This document shows, piece by piece, positions 53,569-62,503 of a stretch of DNA of 64,000 nucleotides. This DNA comes from Flectonema sp. DT1601. Taxonomy: Eukaryota > Euglenozoa > Diplonemea > Diplonemida > Diplonemidae. The translations under genes were made by a program, and so were the position numbers. Under the pieces are notes generated by a model. That model was not told the origin of the DNA. It did no database searches and was given only the letters and a program-made list of their open reading frames with translations. How positions within the stretch are numbered: position 1 is the stretch's first letter; each line of letters opens with the position of its first letter. The DNA lies in NCBI GenBank assembly GCA_964019425.1, contig OZ025791.1, forward strand, positions 1,030,501 to 1,094,500, written 5' to 3'.

Positions 53569-54203
53569 TGTTAGTTAAAGTTTGGTGTGATAATTTCTAC
53601 TACAAAACAAACAAAAAAAGAATTACACATTTATACAAATTACGTATTTTGATACATTTAAAAGGAAAAGAACCTGCGCCGCAAACCCCCGCAAACTCCA
53701 TTACAAAAAACTTACATATTCATAGCATCTGGATACTGAAATAAGGCAAATAGTAAATGAGATTTTAACTAACAATTCGGACAAGGTCTTGTTAATAATT
53801 CACGCTGACGGATGCTGCACACAAGGTGTACGCGAAGTCGCGTAATTAGACTGCTCGGAAATAACTTACGGAATGCTGCGCGAAACTCATTTTCGTTTTC
53901 TTATTTATTCATTTTTTTTTTTTTTTTTCCTTCTTTCCCACGTCGGAAGTGAAATTCTTACATCGTGGGAAAGCGAACTCCACCCTGCGACAAGCATTCA
54001 ATAATATAATGTCTACGAAAAAAAAGAGGGAAAGGAAAAAAAAAAAAATGGGGGGTGAGAAAAGGTCAGCTTCTTTGTCACCTTCAGACAACAATATTAA
54101 AAAGTCCGCAATAGCGAATGTAAGCGACGTACAACCTGAAAGGGAGGATTCCGGTTTTTTTTTTTTTTTTTTTTTTTCCCCCCAAAATCCAAAGTGAAAC
54201 ATA
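53569..54203. other. Spacer with homopolymer runs
   Basis: T runs at about 53912-53928 and 54155-54178 and an A run near 54040. No gene. Confidence 0.5.
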
Positions 54204-55608
54204 TGAGAGGATGCCAAAAGTAGGGTACCATTTTGTACCACGGGTAACTGCCGGCCTCTAAATCTTGGTCTGAGCACTTTTTTGGCCCACTCTGTATATT
54301 AGAAAACTCAATTCCGGGTCTGGGATACAACTTTACTTGTCACCAGTTCAAAAATTCTGCAATTTTTAGGGGAAATTGACTGTATTACTGTGTTATGCAG
54401 TACACACACAGGGGGCAGGTTTACTTCACATATCAGACCTCTGTAATTAGATGCATTGTTCTCCGTGGCTGTCGAACTCCATATCCTGGGCAAGCAGACC
54501 CATCCCCATCCGATGAATTTAGAAACTGCATGACAAAATTAATACGTAAGTTTTGGCACAAGCAGCGAAGCTAAGAGGACTGATGGACTGATATTGATCA
54601 TTCGTGTGCATTCTGCACCTACACTAACTTACTAATAATGTTGTACACACTTACGTTTTTTAAGGGGTTACACTGCTACTTGAATCAGAGCTTTCGGGTT
54701 CAGAACGACGGTCTGGACAATTTCGGAGATCTAAGAGAGCTGCACTGGCTGCATTGGCGCTTCTTTCTAACAGGCTTCTCGGGGGCACTTTTCCGTTTGC
54801 AGGCTCGTTGTTGGATGGTGTGCTCCCTGTCTAACCTTTCAAAAAAGGCTTCTTTTCTTGCTCGTTTATTCTTCAGGGAATCGATATGCTGACTGTGCTC
54901 TATCTCTGCAAACTTGTTGTTGTCCGCGGTTGTGTCAAAGGGTGTAGATCCAATAGTGCTCTTCTCAGCTCTAGTAAGGGGAAGCTTATCTGATATTTTG
55001 GGCTTGTGGTTCAGTAGCAAAGTAGCCTTACCTCCGTCAAGTGCAAATTGCTGGTTTTCGTCAGAGAAAGCTGTGATATATATCTGACCTGAAGTATCCT
55101 TTCGGTAGGTGGGGATGCTGGTTACGGCTGGGATGCGGAGGTTCTGCACACTCACTTCTTGCTCTTCAAAGAAGAGGAATACAAGTGTTGTGTCGCTGAG
55201 CGTTCGGAGTACGCCTGCCACCTCGGTGAGGGTACGCACCGGTGCCCACTCTCGATGAGGTCTGGATGACATTTGATATGCTGCCGAAATGCCTGTCACA
55301 GTGGCTCTCGTTCTAGAGTATCCTTAATTATCATTGTTATTTGTGAAGCTGTGATTCAAGCGAGTGACACTCTCCTACTACTACCTTACAAATTGGTCTC
55401 AACTGTGCACAAACATCTTACAGTGTAATACAGTCAATTTCCCCTAAAAATTGCAGAATTTTTGAACTGGTGACAAGTAAAGTTGTATCCCAGACCCGGA
55501 ATTGAGTTTTCTAATATACAGAGTGGGCCAAAAAAGTGCTCAGACCAAGATTTAGAGGCCAGCAGTTACCCGTGGTACAAAATAGGCCCTACTTTTGGCA
55601 CGTCCTCA
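54204..55608. mobile_element. Inverted-repeat element with TA flanks and an internal ORF
   Basis: Two arms of about 190 bp (54204-54391 and 55420-55608) are near-perfect inverted copies, sharing TGCCAAAAGTAGGG at the outside, then GGTCTGAGCACTTTTTTGGC, ACTTTACTTGTCACCAGTTC and AGGGGAAATTGACTGTATTA inside. The outer ends read TGAG... and are each flanked by TA (54202-54203, 55609-55610), as expected for Tc1/mariner-type TA target duplication, though this short flank could be chance. The 1-kb centre carries one ORF (54700-55272) that is not a recognisable transposase. It is probably a non-autonomous DNA element; a fold-back duplication is the alternative. Confidence 0.75.
54700..55272 (-). CDS. 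ORF carried inside the inverted-repeat element, function unknown
   Basis: 190 residues from the first ATG at 55272 (the frame extends upstream only from GTG). The first half looks globular (RTLTEVAGVLRTLSDTTLVF, then VQNLRIPAVTSIP and GQIYITAFSDENQQFAL); the second half is basic and helical (NKRARKEAFFERLDREHTIQ, KRKSAPEKPVRKKR) with a CSQC end. No DDE/D triad or helix-turn-helix is apparent. It is less AT-rich than neighbouring spacers. It may be element-borne cargo, a DNA-binding protein of the element or a captured host fragment. Confidence 0.45.
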   Translation of the reverse strand: MSSRPHREWAPVRTLTEVAGVLRTLSDTTLVFLFFEEQEVSVQNLRIPAVTSIPTYRKDTSGQIYITAFSDENQQFALDGGKATLLLNHKPKISDKLPLTRAEKSTIGSTPFDTTADNNKFAEIEHSQHIDSLKNKRARKEAFFERLDREHTIQQRACKRKSAPEKPVRKKRQCSQCSSLRSPKLSRPSF

Positions 55609-55610
55609 TA

Positions 55611-55925
55611 TAATAAGTTATAATTTACTAGTCAAATCTTGACAATAACTTCTAAGCAACTCTCAGAGTAATAAATAAATAAAAAAGTAAATAAACAATT
55701 CCATCGTTAACAGCTCAGCAGGGAACTGATCGTTTTTTTTTTTTTTTTTTTTTTTTGGAGAGGTATAATTGTTTGATTTTTTGGATTAATACAACTGCAT
55801 TGGATCACAACATAATAATAATAAAAAAAACCGATAATTTAATATGCCAAACGATACAGTGACTATGGTGATGCTTAACTTTGCCTTAAGAAAAAAAAAA
55901 AAAAAGAACCAACTCCACAACAATG
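55611..55925. other. Spacer
   Basis: About 315 bp with a T run at 55734-55756 and an A run near 55895. Nothing else seen. Confidence 0.5.
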
Positions 55926-57524
55926 CTACCTCAGGAATAGCCTGTAAACTGGATTGGTAGTCTCATCAACGTACTCGTGATTTACTCGTTCTAAGAATTG
56001 TTGAAAGGCTACTTCTTGGTCGATGGGAACGTCAAAACCGACTAAGACTTTCCCAAAATCAGCACCATGATTCCTGTAATGGAACAGAGTTATATTTATA
56101 ACTTCAGGTAGCGATGAGAGAAAAACCGACAACGCTTCTGAATTTTCGGGAAAAGAAAAACGGATAAGCCTCTCATCCCGTGGTGCCCCTCTCCCTCCAA
56201 CCAAATACCTCGCATGAGACTTTGCCATTTCGTTATCAGTTAAGAAGGTCGTATCAAATTTTCCCTTATTCAGACGTTGTACAAGATCATGAGCATCCTT
56301 CTTAGTAGGTGACTGAAAAGACATGAACACGATGGCTTTTTCATTTGTGCTGCTAAATCTGTAGCTGAATTCAGTTACCTGACTCGGATGAATATGTGAA
56401 TACATTTTCTTAAAAGAACCTTTAATTTCTGGTAGTGTAACCGTTACTAGGTATTCTGTTTCTTCACATCGTTCAGCTATCGATCGAAGGCTGTTGAACT
56501 CCATGTTTGCAGAACCAAGGATAGCAACTACACGTCCAGCTGGTACTTTCTTATTGGCAGCGTCTTGCTTGAGGCCTGCGACTGCAAGCGCCCCGGCAGG
56601 TTCTAAGATCGCCCTCGTGTCGTTAAAAACACTTTTGATAGCAGCGCACACCTCATCGTCGCTCACGGTAATAATTCTGTGACTGGTATTGTTCTTCAGA
56701 AAGTTGAAGGCGCAATTGTTCGGAACAGGCGTGGCGGTACCTTCAACAAAATGATTCAGAGGAGTATCAATAGGTGTGACCTTTCCACTAGCTAGAGATT
56801 GAGATAACGCATTGTTATTAGTCGCTTCAACTCCGACTACAGTAATGTCTGGATGGATCTCTGTGACATACGAAGTAACAGCAGCCAGTAATGCTCCACT
56901 ACCAACTCCAACATATATACTTTTTATACCAGATAATTGCCTTAATAACTCGACAGCTACAGTCCCTTGAGATTCAATCGGAATTGGTCCAACAGTAAGC
57001 TGCAGCATTTTACCCTTTTGTTGAGTTGCCAATTTCTTTGCTTCTTCTTCGGACTCGAAAACATCGGCTCCAATGATACATGTTTTACATTTGAATTCTT
57101 TTAATCTGGTGACTTGTATTTCAGCAGCGGTTTGTGGGATGACCAACGTTAGCTGGTCCATAGGAATTCCTAAGTGTTGAAATGATACGGCGATTCCGTG
57201 AACGAAGTTTCCAATTCCAGCAGCAGTAATCGGAGATTTACGTTCTTGTTCCGTCAGCCCTGCTACTAGTGAGAAAGCTGTTCTGAGGTAGTGAGAAAAT
57301 GTAACTTGGGTATCTTCTCTTTTATAGTATACTTCACATTCTAACTTTTCACTTGTCACAATCGCCTTTTCTACCACCGTTACCTTCGCCATGTCCTGAG
57401 CTTTACTCGTCAGCATACTTGCGAGGTAATCACCATTACTGCAACTTGTCTCTTCGTCGTAGTTACTAACCCGTTTTCGTTTCTGGGGAGTTATTCCGCT
57501 TCCAGGACGTTTTTCTTTTGACAT
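55926..57524 (-). CDS. Threonine dehydratase-like protein lacking the PLP lysine
   Basis: 532 residues from the ATG at 57524. A longer frame starts at 57593, but an acceptor-like ATTTTAATTTTAG ends one base before the shorter ATG, so the first ATG is probably intronic. The protein aligns by eye with biosynthetic threonine dehydratase (IlvA) along its length: YYKREDTQVTFSHYLRTAF, PQTAAEIQVTRLKEF, SQGTVAVELLRQL, VVGVEATNNNAL and ILEPAGALAVAGLKQ. The regulatory half is especially well kept: LPEIKGSFKKMYSHI, VTEFSYRF, RDERLIRFSFPE and LFHYRNHGADFGKVLVGFD. Yet the Schiff-base lysine in SFKLRGA is tyrosine (SHYLRTA, about residue 79), SAGNHAQG reads GIGNFVHG, and GGGGL reads GVGSGAL. PLP chemistry therefore looks impossible. 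A regulatory or ligand-sensing pseudoenzyme is the likeliest reading. Confidence 0.92.
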   Translation of the reverse strand: MSKEKRPGSGITPQKRKRVSNYDEETSCSNGDYLASMLTSKAQDMAKVTVVEKAIVTSEKLECEVYYKREDTQVTFSHYLRTAFSLVAGLTEQERKSPITAAGIGNFVHGIAVSFQHLGIPMDQLTLVIPQTAAEIQVTRLKEFKCKTCIIGADVFESEEEAKKLATQQKGKMLQLTVGPIPIESQGTVAVELLRQLSGIKSIYVGVGSGALLAAVTSYVTEIHPDITVVGVEATNNNALSQSLASGKVTPIDTPLNHFVEGTATPVPNNCAFNFLKNNTSHRIITVSDDEVCAAIKSVFNDTRAILEPAGALAVAGLKQDAANKKVPAGRVVAILGSANMEFNSLRSIAERCEETEYLVTVTLPEIKGSFKKMYSHIHPSQVTEFSYRFSSTNEKAIVFMSFQSPTKKDAHDLVQRLNKGKFDTTFLTDNEMAKSHARYLVGGRGAPRDERLIRFSFPENSEALSVFLSSLPEVINITLFHYRNHGADFGKVLVGFDVPIDQEVAFQQFLERVNHEYVDETTNPVYRLFLR

Positions 57525-57892
57525 TCTAAAATTAAAATACCTTTTAAAAGATGAATGGAATGAATAAGTTGATAAGACAAACAAAAGATTCATCTTTCGC
57601 TACTAAAATCGTTGGTACGATGTCCAATTCTGTTTTGGTGTAGAGTAATAAATTTTAACAGCCCGCCTACTACTGCTTTAAAAGAAACAACAACCCCAAC
57701 GACCGCGGCTGCGGTGGTGTAATTTTGAGGTTCAAATATTTTATCCAACGGCAATACGGCTACAACTAACTGAGCGGTCGCTTGCTCTTTTTTTATTATT
57801 ACTCAGGTCAATTAATACTGCCAGGTAAAAAAAAAGGGATAAAATATGTTTTGTCAGATTTGTTAGTACACCCAAAGAACTGTTTGGTTTAA
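57525..57892. other. Spacer
   Basis: Leader region of the threonine dehydratase-like gene; nothing else recognised. Confidence 0.45.
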
Positions 57893-58084
57893 TTATCCTC
57901 CCGAACTGTTCTTCACTTGCTTTACTTTCTTCTTCCCTTCACTGCCGTGGACGGCATCTTTGCCCAGATCCATTCTTAAGTTATCTTTTGCTTCTCCCAG
58001 TTCGAACCACTTGTCGGAATCTCTTCCCATGAACTTGCTCCCCATTATACTTCCCATTGATACGTGGGTGCTTTCAAGGCGCAT
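57893..58084 (-). CDS. Possible small protein, 63 residues
   Basis: An ATG-started frame with balanced, charged composition (SKFMGRDSDKWFELGEAKDN) that ends in a Lys-rich stretch. It is on the same strand as all other genes and has an A-rich leader (ACAAAACAAAAAAACTAATT) like theirs. No family is recognised. Short length leaves chance open. Confidence 0.35.
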   Translation of the reverse strand: MRLESTHVSMGSIMGSKFMGRDSDKWFELGEAKDNLRMDLGKDAVHGSEGKKKVKQVKNSSGG

Positions 58085-58748
58085 TGTGAATTAGTTTTTT
58101 TGTTTTGTGTAAATCTTTGAATTACAGAGTGATATTATTGATTTACGTACTACAAACTCGATCTTAACTTCCCTCAGTCGCGATACCTGTTTCCTGAAAG
58201 AACAAATAAATAGTTCACAACACTCCACAACACAAACAGATTAATATTTCACAGCACGGTGCTTGCGATAAATTTGAACACTTTTTGCTGACACTCCCGT
58301 ACTACATTATAACCTATGATATGTACGAAAGACTAAACACAGAGAAAACGCCTAACAAATAACACGCTGAACCTGAAAGTGGTACTGGGTACTCCTTACA
58401 GTGATTCACCGTGGGTATTGTGTCACTTTTAATAACGACACTAAAAGACTGTAGGCAGAACTGGTTTCATACTTCTGACAAACCTCCGCTACTATTTAGT
58501 TGCGTTTTGATTGACCACTTCTGAGTTCAGATACGCTGGATTTATTGGTACATAAAAGCAATTGAGAATGAAAGTTATTTTGTATCCCCTGAAATGAGTA
58601 AAAACGGGGAAACTTGTTCAACTGTTTTTACTACGAATTCTAAGCCCCCTCAGGGCACACACACCCCCCTGAGCACTGAGGCTGATCTAACCATAAGAGT
58701 TTTATATAACAGCAACTCTTGGTTTTCAGAAACGGAATACTGCAACCC

Positions 58749-58779
<31 letters not shown>

Positions 58780-58977
58780 ATAAAAAGAAAAAAGAGAATA
58801 AAAAAAAAAAGAATAAAAAAAACGAACGAATACAAAAGACGCCGATTGCTAAGCTCACATAACTCACAAGAGCAGCATTGATAAAGGTTTTTCGCACCAC
58901 AACATGATTATCATACATCACAACACACACCAGGGGTATTACAATGTTATAATAATAAAAAAACGAAAAAAGGGGGT

Positions 58978-59019
<42 letters not shown>

Positions 59020-59264
59020 AAGTACATAATAAGAAAAGAATTTAACACCGATAAAGGCATTAAGTGAACAGGTGGAACCACCCTTTTAGTTTTCACCTTA
59101 AAATCCCATTCAGAGACTGATTAAGTTACAGATATTGAAACATGGTCGCAGAATGAGATTGAAGTATAAGGATTAATAAACATAAAATAGTCACTCCACT
59201 AAGTGAAAGGAATCTACAAGGTACAACAAGGGACTTTTAACTGAAAAACCCAAAAGTGGCGCGG
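58085..59264. other. Spacer with A/T runs and a 39-bp G run
   Basis: Contains an A run at about 58748-58777 and the G run at 58980-59018. No gene. Confidence 0.6.
58980..59018 (+). repeat. Poly-G tract, 39 bp
   Basis: Thirty-nine consecutive G residues on the plus strand (C on the sense strand of neighbouring genes), preceded by GGGGGTTT. Such runs can form G-quadruplexes. Exact length is prone to sequencing error. Confidence 0.9.
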
Positions 59265-59891
59265 CTAACAGAGTAAAAGTGAAGTAACATAAGGACCACA
59301 CTGTTTATATTCATTGACTACTTCTGACAGAGCCTTAAGGTATGGAAGAGCAGAGAAGCGTGAGCAGGAAGCAGCCTGAGAAGACGAGCTGCAAAGGGCG
59401 TTGAGATAGTGTAAAGGTACTCGAGCGGAAGCATCAAGGAGCGCGATGTAGGGAAATTTTGATCTTCTTGGTGATGATGTGACAGGTTCAGGTCTTGTGA
59501 TTGGAAACCTCGGTACCGTAGGTGGTGACTTAGGAGGTTGTCTCGCGGGACTCAAACTAACTTTAACTGGAGATGGTGATATCATTTTTCTTCCCTCCAT
59601 TGTATCAAATACTAAACACTTCTTCTTTCCCTTTCTTTTTTGATGTTTCGAAGACTTTACCTTCATCGAAACTGGTGCTTTTACCATCGATTTCACTTTA
59701 GCTTCATTTTTTGAGACATCCTCCGGAAACGGAACGTATTTTCCAACATATCTGCAGCCCTGCCATCCCTGCAGTCTCTGGTTAGTTTTATTAAAACAAG
59801 TTGGATCTTTTGCAGGCCTTGTCGGCTTGGGATGTACTGGAGAACAGCCATACTCGATATATATTCCGAGATGGGGCGGCAGCATTGCCAT
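59265..59891 (-). CDS. Basic Ser-Pro-rich protein, unknown
   Basis: 208 residues. The first 50 are Cys/Gly/Pro-containing and look folded (LGIYIEYGCSPVHPKPTRPA, GWQGCRYVGKYVPFPEDV). The middle is strongly basic (KVKSSKHQKRKGKKK) and then rich in SP sites (ISPSPVKVSLSPARQPPKSP). The end is hydrophobic and Ser/Leu-rich (ALLDASARVPLHYLNAL). No family recognised; SP sites suggest proline-directed phosphorylation. Acceptor TTATTATTTAACAG (exon from 59912) lies 21 nt before the ATG; a second in-frame ATG is two codons later. Confidence 0.6.
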   Translation of the reverse strand: MAMLPPHLGIYIEYGCSPVHPKPTRPAKDPTCFNKTNQRLQGWQGCRYVGKYVPFPEDVSKNEAKVKSMVKAPVSMKVKSSKHQKRKGKKKCLVFDTMEGRKMISPSPVKVSLSPARQPPKSPPTVPRFPITRPEPVTSSPRRSKFPYIALLDASARVPLHYLNALCSSSSQAASCSRFSALPYLKALSEVVNEYKQCGPYVTSLLLC

Positions 59892-60255
59892 ATTGCCTTT
59901 GCTTAATGCGTTCTGTTAAATAATAATTTAAAAATAATTAGTCGACTACGATGGCTTGCTTATATAAAAAAAGGAAAACCGTCCCTTTCAACGTTCAGCC
60001 ACATTACATAAACTACAATAAATTTGTTTTTCTGTTTAATAAATTATGTTAATACTCCGGTGGTTACCTTTTGTCATCATATTGAGCGACGATATGAGCG
60101 AATCACAGAAACAAATAAAAAAAATAGGAAGGAATTTATAAAAGAGAAGATAGCTTTGCGAATAATATAACATGTGCAGAGAGTATGAGTAGTTGGAAGT
60201 TAGATGCAATTGATACTCATCGAGAAAGTGAACAATTCTTTTTTATTAAAATATT
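59892..60255. other. Spacer
   Basis: About 360 bp with no recognised feature beyond the acceptor of the SP-rich gene. Confidence 0.45.
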
Positions 60256-60897
60256 CTAGAGACCAAGTTGTTGTTCAAGCCTTGCTGGATTGGTATCAAC
60301 TTCCTGCTGTGGCTGAGATAAGTCTGAAGGCGGTGCTAATGCGTCATCGAGATAGGAAGTATCACCTGAGTAGAGCATGTCATCTTCAAGACCTGCTAAT
60401 TCAGCGTCAAGATCTTCATCATCTATTTCATCTGGCATCATGTAAGACCGTCCTAGGATTTCTTGAATCTCATCATTGTCTTCAAACATATCCTGAAGTT
60501 CATCTTGCATTGAATCAATCTTACCAATGTCAAGTTTCTTTTGTTCTGCTTTTAGACTTGTCGTCGCAGACTTCAAACAGTTTACTTGTTCTACAGTGTC
60601 TTTAACGGAGTCAATAGCAAATCCAACTTGTTCAATGTTGTAAATCTGACTCTCAGTTTGATCTCTTTGACCTTCATACATTCTCTTCTGTTTTAGTAGT
60701 TGCATGGCTCTCTTTTTTAGTCTTCCTTGTTGTGAAGGGTTGGCTCTCTTTATTTGTTCACGGATCTTATTCATTTCATCATCGATTTTTTGAATTCTGG
60801 AATCAACTTGTCCAAGTCTCTTGTCCATTCTGTCTGTAGTATCACCAATGGTTGGTGCAGCTACCTGGGGGGCTTTTTTTCCGAAGAGCCTATTCAT
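60256..60897 (-). CDS. VPS60: ESCRT-III subunit CHMP5 / VPS60
   Basis: 213 residues, about the usual length for the family (human about 219). The start MNRLFGKKAPQ matches the MNRLFG start of CHMP5/VPS60. Then come the Snf7-fold helices with VDSRIQKIDDEMNKIREQI, the well-conserved KKRAMQLLKQKRMYEGQRDQ, YNIEQVGFAIDSVKDT, and the acidic helix MQDELQDMFEDNDEIQEILGRSY, ending with EIDDEDLDAELAGLEDDML. VPS60 acts on endosomes, where it recruits LIP5/Vta1 to promote Vps4 activity during multivesicular-body sorting. A textbook acceptor (TTTTTTCTTTTTTCCTCCAG, exon from 60930) lies 33 nt upstream of the ATG. Confidence 0.96.
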   Translation of the reverse strand: MNRLFGKKAPQVAAPTIGDTTDRMDKRLGQVDSRIQKIDDEMNKIREQIKRANPSQQGRLKKRAMQLLKQKRMYEGQRDQTESQIYNIEQVGFAIDSVKDTVEQVNCLKSATTSLKAEQKKLDIGKIDSMQDELQDMFEDNDEIQEILGRSYMMPDEIDDEDLDAELAGLEDDMLYSGDTSYLDDALAPPSDLSQPQQEVDTNPARLEQQLGL

Positions 60898-61101
60898 TTT
60901 TGTCTTAGTTTTCGTAAAAGGGCGTGAACGCTGGAGGAAAAAAGAAAAAAATAGTTATAAACAAATTAGTAAAAAGACATAACAATCAAAAAAAAAAAGG
61001 TCATATTGCTAGCTAGTCCTTTTCTTCATTTAAATATCAAAGCAGACGTTGTAGCGGGCGAGTGGGAAGATGTTTTTTTTTTTTTTTTTTTTTTTTTTTA
61101 T

Positions 61102-61816
61102 CATAGATGGAAGTGCCCTCCAAATTTGGAGGGCGCCTGGTGAAAATCAGCCACAAAAATTTGTAGGGCCAAAATAGGGCGCTGGAGGGCGCTTTTTTAA
61201 TTAAATTTAATATAATGCCGAGCTCATTTTGACACCCCTGCCCTCAGCGAGGGTCGAATCGCATCTTATTTGACTTTTCTCCGGTTCGCCTGATCAAATG
61301 CGTCTCTGGGATATCAGTTTACTTGCCACCAGTAAACTTCTTTTTTTTCTCACACGGTACCGTGAAGACCGGCCTATTAACAGGTTAGCAGGAACGCACT
61401 CTCCCTCCTCGAATCCCTCTATATTCGACTCGGTGCATTCTGCGGGCTAATCAGCTCCTTGTAGATCTGGGATGCATCGTCCACTGAAATGAGTTTCAGC
61501 TTCAGGGATTGCAGCAGGCTCCGGAAGCTCTCAAGGAGTGGCCCATTGTTTTTGCCATTGTTGACCGCCGAACCATGACCTGGAGGTCTCGGGTTCGAAC
61601 CCCGTGACACCCTTTTTTCTCTTTTTCGAAAGACTGCCAAGCATGTCAAAAAGTTTTTTTGGCTTCTGCGTCAAAATACTTGTGCGTCAGTGTAAGTCCC
61701 CGTCAATTTAGCTGTCTTATAGTAATAAAAAAGGTAAAAAAAAGCGCCCTCCAAAATAATATTTATATTAAAAGCGCCCTACACGTCCTCCAAATTGTAG
61801 GGCACTTCCATCTATG
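61102..61816. mobile_element. Short TIR element (MITE-like) with an internal Pol III-like B box
   Basis: Both ends read CATAGATGGAAGTGCCCT inwards and are flanked by TTTTAT (61096-61101 and 61817-61822), a likely 6-bp target duplication, although the flank is low-complexity. Subterminal GGAGGGCGCTTTTTT blocks recur on both sides, so the inverted similarity reaches some 90 bp imperfectly. The centre carries GGGTTCGAACCCC followed by a T run (61590-61620), like a tRNA T-arm plus Pol III terminator. No transposase frame. It is probably a non-autonomous element. Confidence 0.8.
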
Positions 61817-61880
61817 TTTTATTGTTTTTTTTTTATTGTTTTTTTTTTATTGTTTTTTTTTTATTGTTTTTTTTTTTTCT
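61817..61880. repeat. Minisatellite TTTTATTGTTTT-like units
   Basis: Four units of about 14-15 bp (T-run then ATTG) directly adjoining the TIR element. Confidence 0.85.
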
Positions 61881-62503
61881 GACGTGTGACTCGAAAGGGG
61901 TATAAACAGCAGCCTATTACAAAATAGTTGTACTACCTACTACCACCAGCCCCACATCGGACTGTAATAGTGTGATTAACCGAATGCTGCAAAGAAGTGT
62001 AAAAGAATTTTAAAAAAAAAAATAAAATAAGTCGAAACAGGTATTGTTGAAGGAAAAATAATAACTTGGGAAGTGGCTTAATAATCCCTTACCGGCCCTC
62101 TCTTATTATTATTAACTCAAACTTAAGTGAGGGGGATGACGCTTTTCAGATGTCAAAAAAAACAGTAACAACTTTAGGTATTAATACAAAATTAATATCA
62201 AATACTCGACTGAAAAGAAAAAAAACAAAAGAATACTTAGCTACGTTTTTTTTTTTTTTTTTTTTTTTGAAATATAAGAAAAAATATAAAATGGAAATAT
62301 ACTTCCTTCTTAAGATAATTAGGGGACCACATACTATAAGATTGATCATGCAAACAATAGGGGGGGTTAACTGGTTAAGAATACATATGATACGATATTA
62401 TATTATATTGTATCAAAAGTTATCCAATATATAAACGTTAGTAAAGTGTAAGGACAGTTGACTAAAGGTAAAATACTCCGCAAATTGTGTTGAAGTATAA
62501 TTA
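61881..62503. other. Spacer with repeat R2 copy 3
   Basis: Holds R2 (62160-62215) and a T run at 62246-62268. No gene. Confidence 0.5.
62160..62215 (+). repeat. Dispersed repeat R2, copy 3
   Basis: Nearly identical to 50360-50415 over about 55 bp, then diverges into A-rich sequence. Confidence 0.8.

Noticed and set aside
53909-54330. Lys/Phe-rich frames next to the inverted-repeat element
   Set aside because: They are produced by A and T runs.
57525-57593. Longer threonine dehydratase start at 57593
   Set aside because: A T-rich acceptor ends one base before the ATG at 57524, so the upstream ATG is probably intronic; it remains possible if the site is not spliced.
61540-61620. A tRNA gene around GGGTTCGAACCCC
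   Set aside because: The T-arm-like hairpin and T-run terminator are present, but no matching 5' acceptor strand, D arm or anticodon stem can be drawn. It is kept only as a B-box-like signal inside the TIR element.
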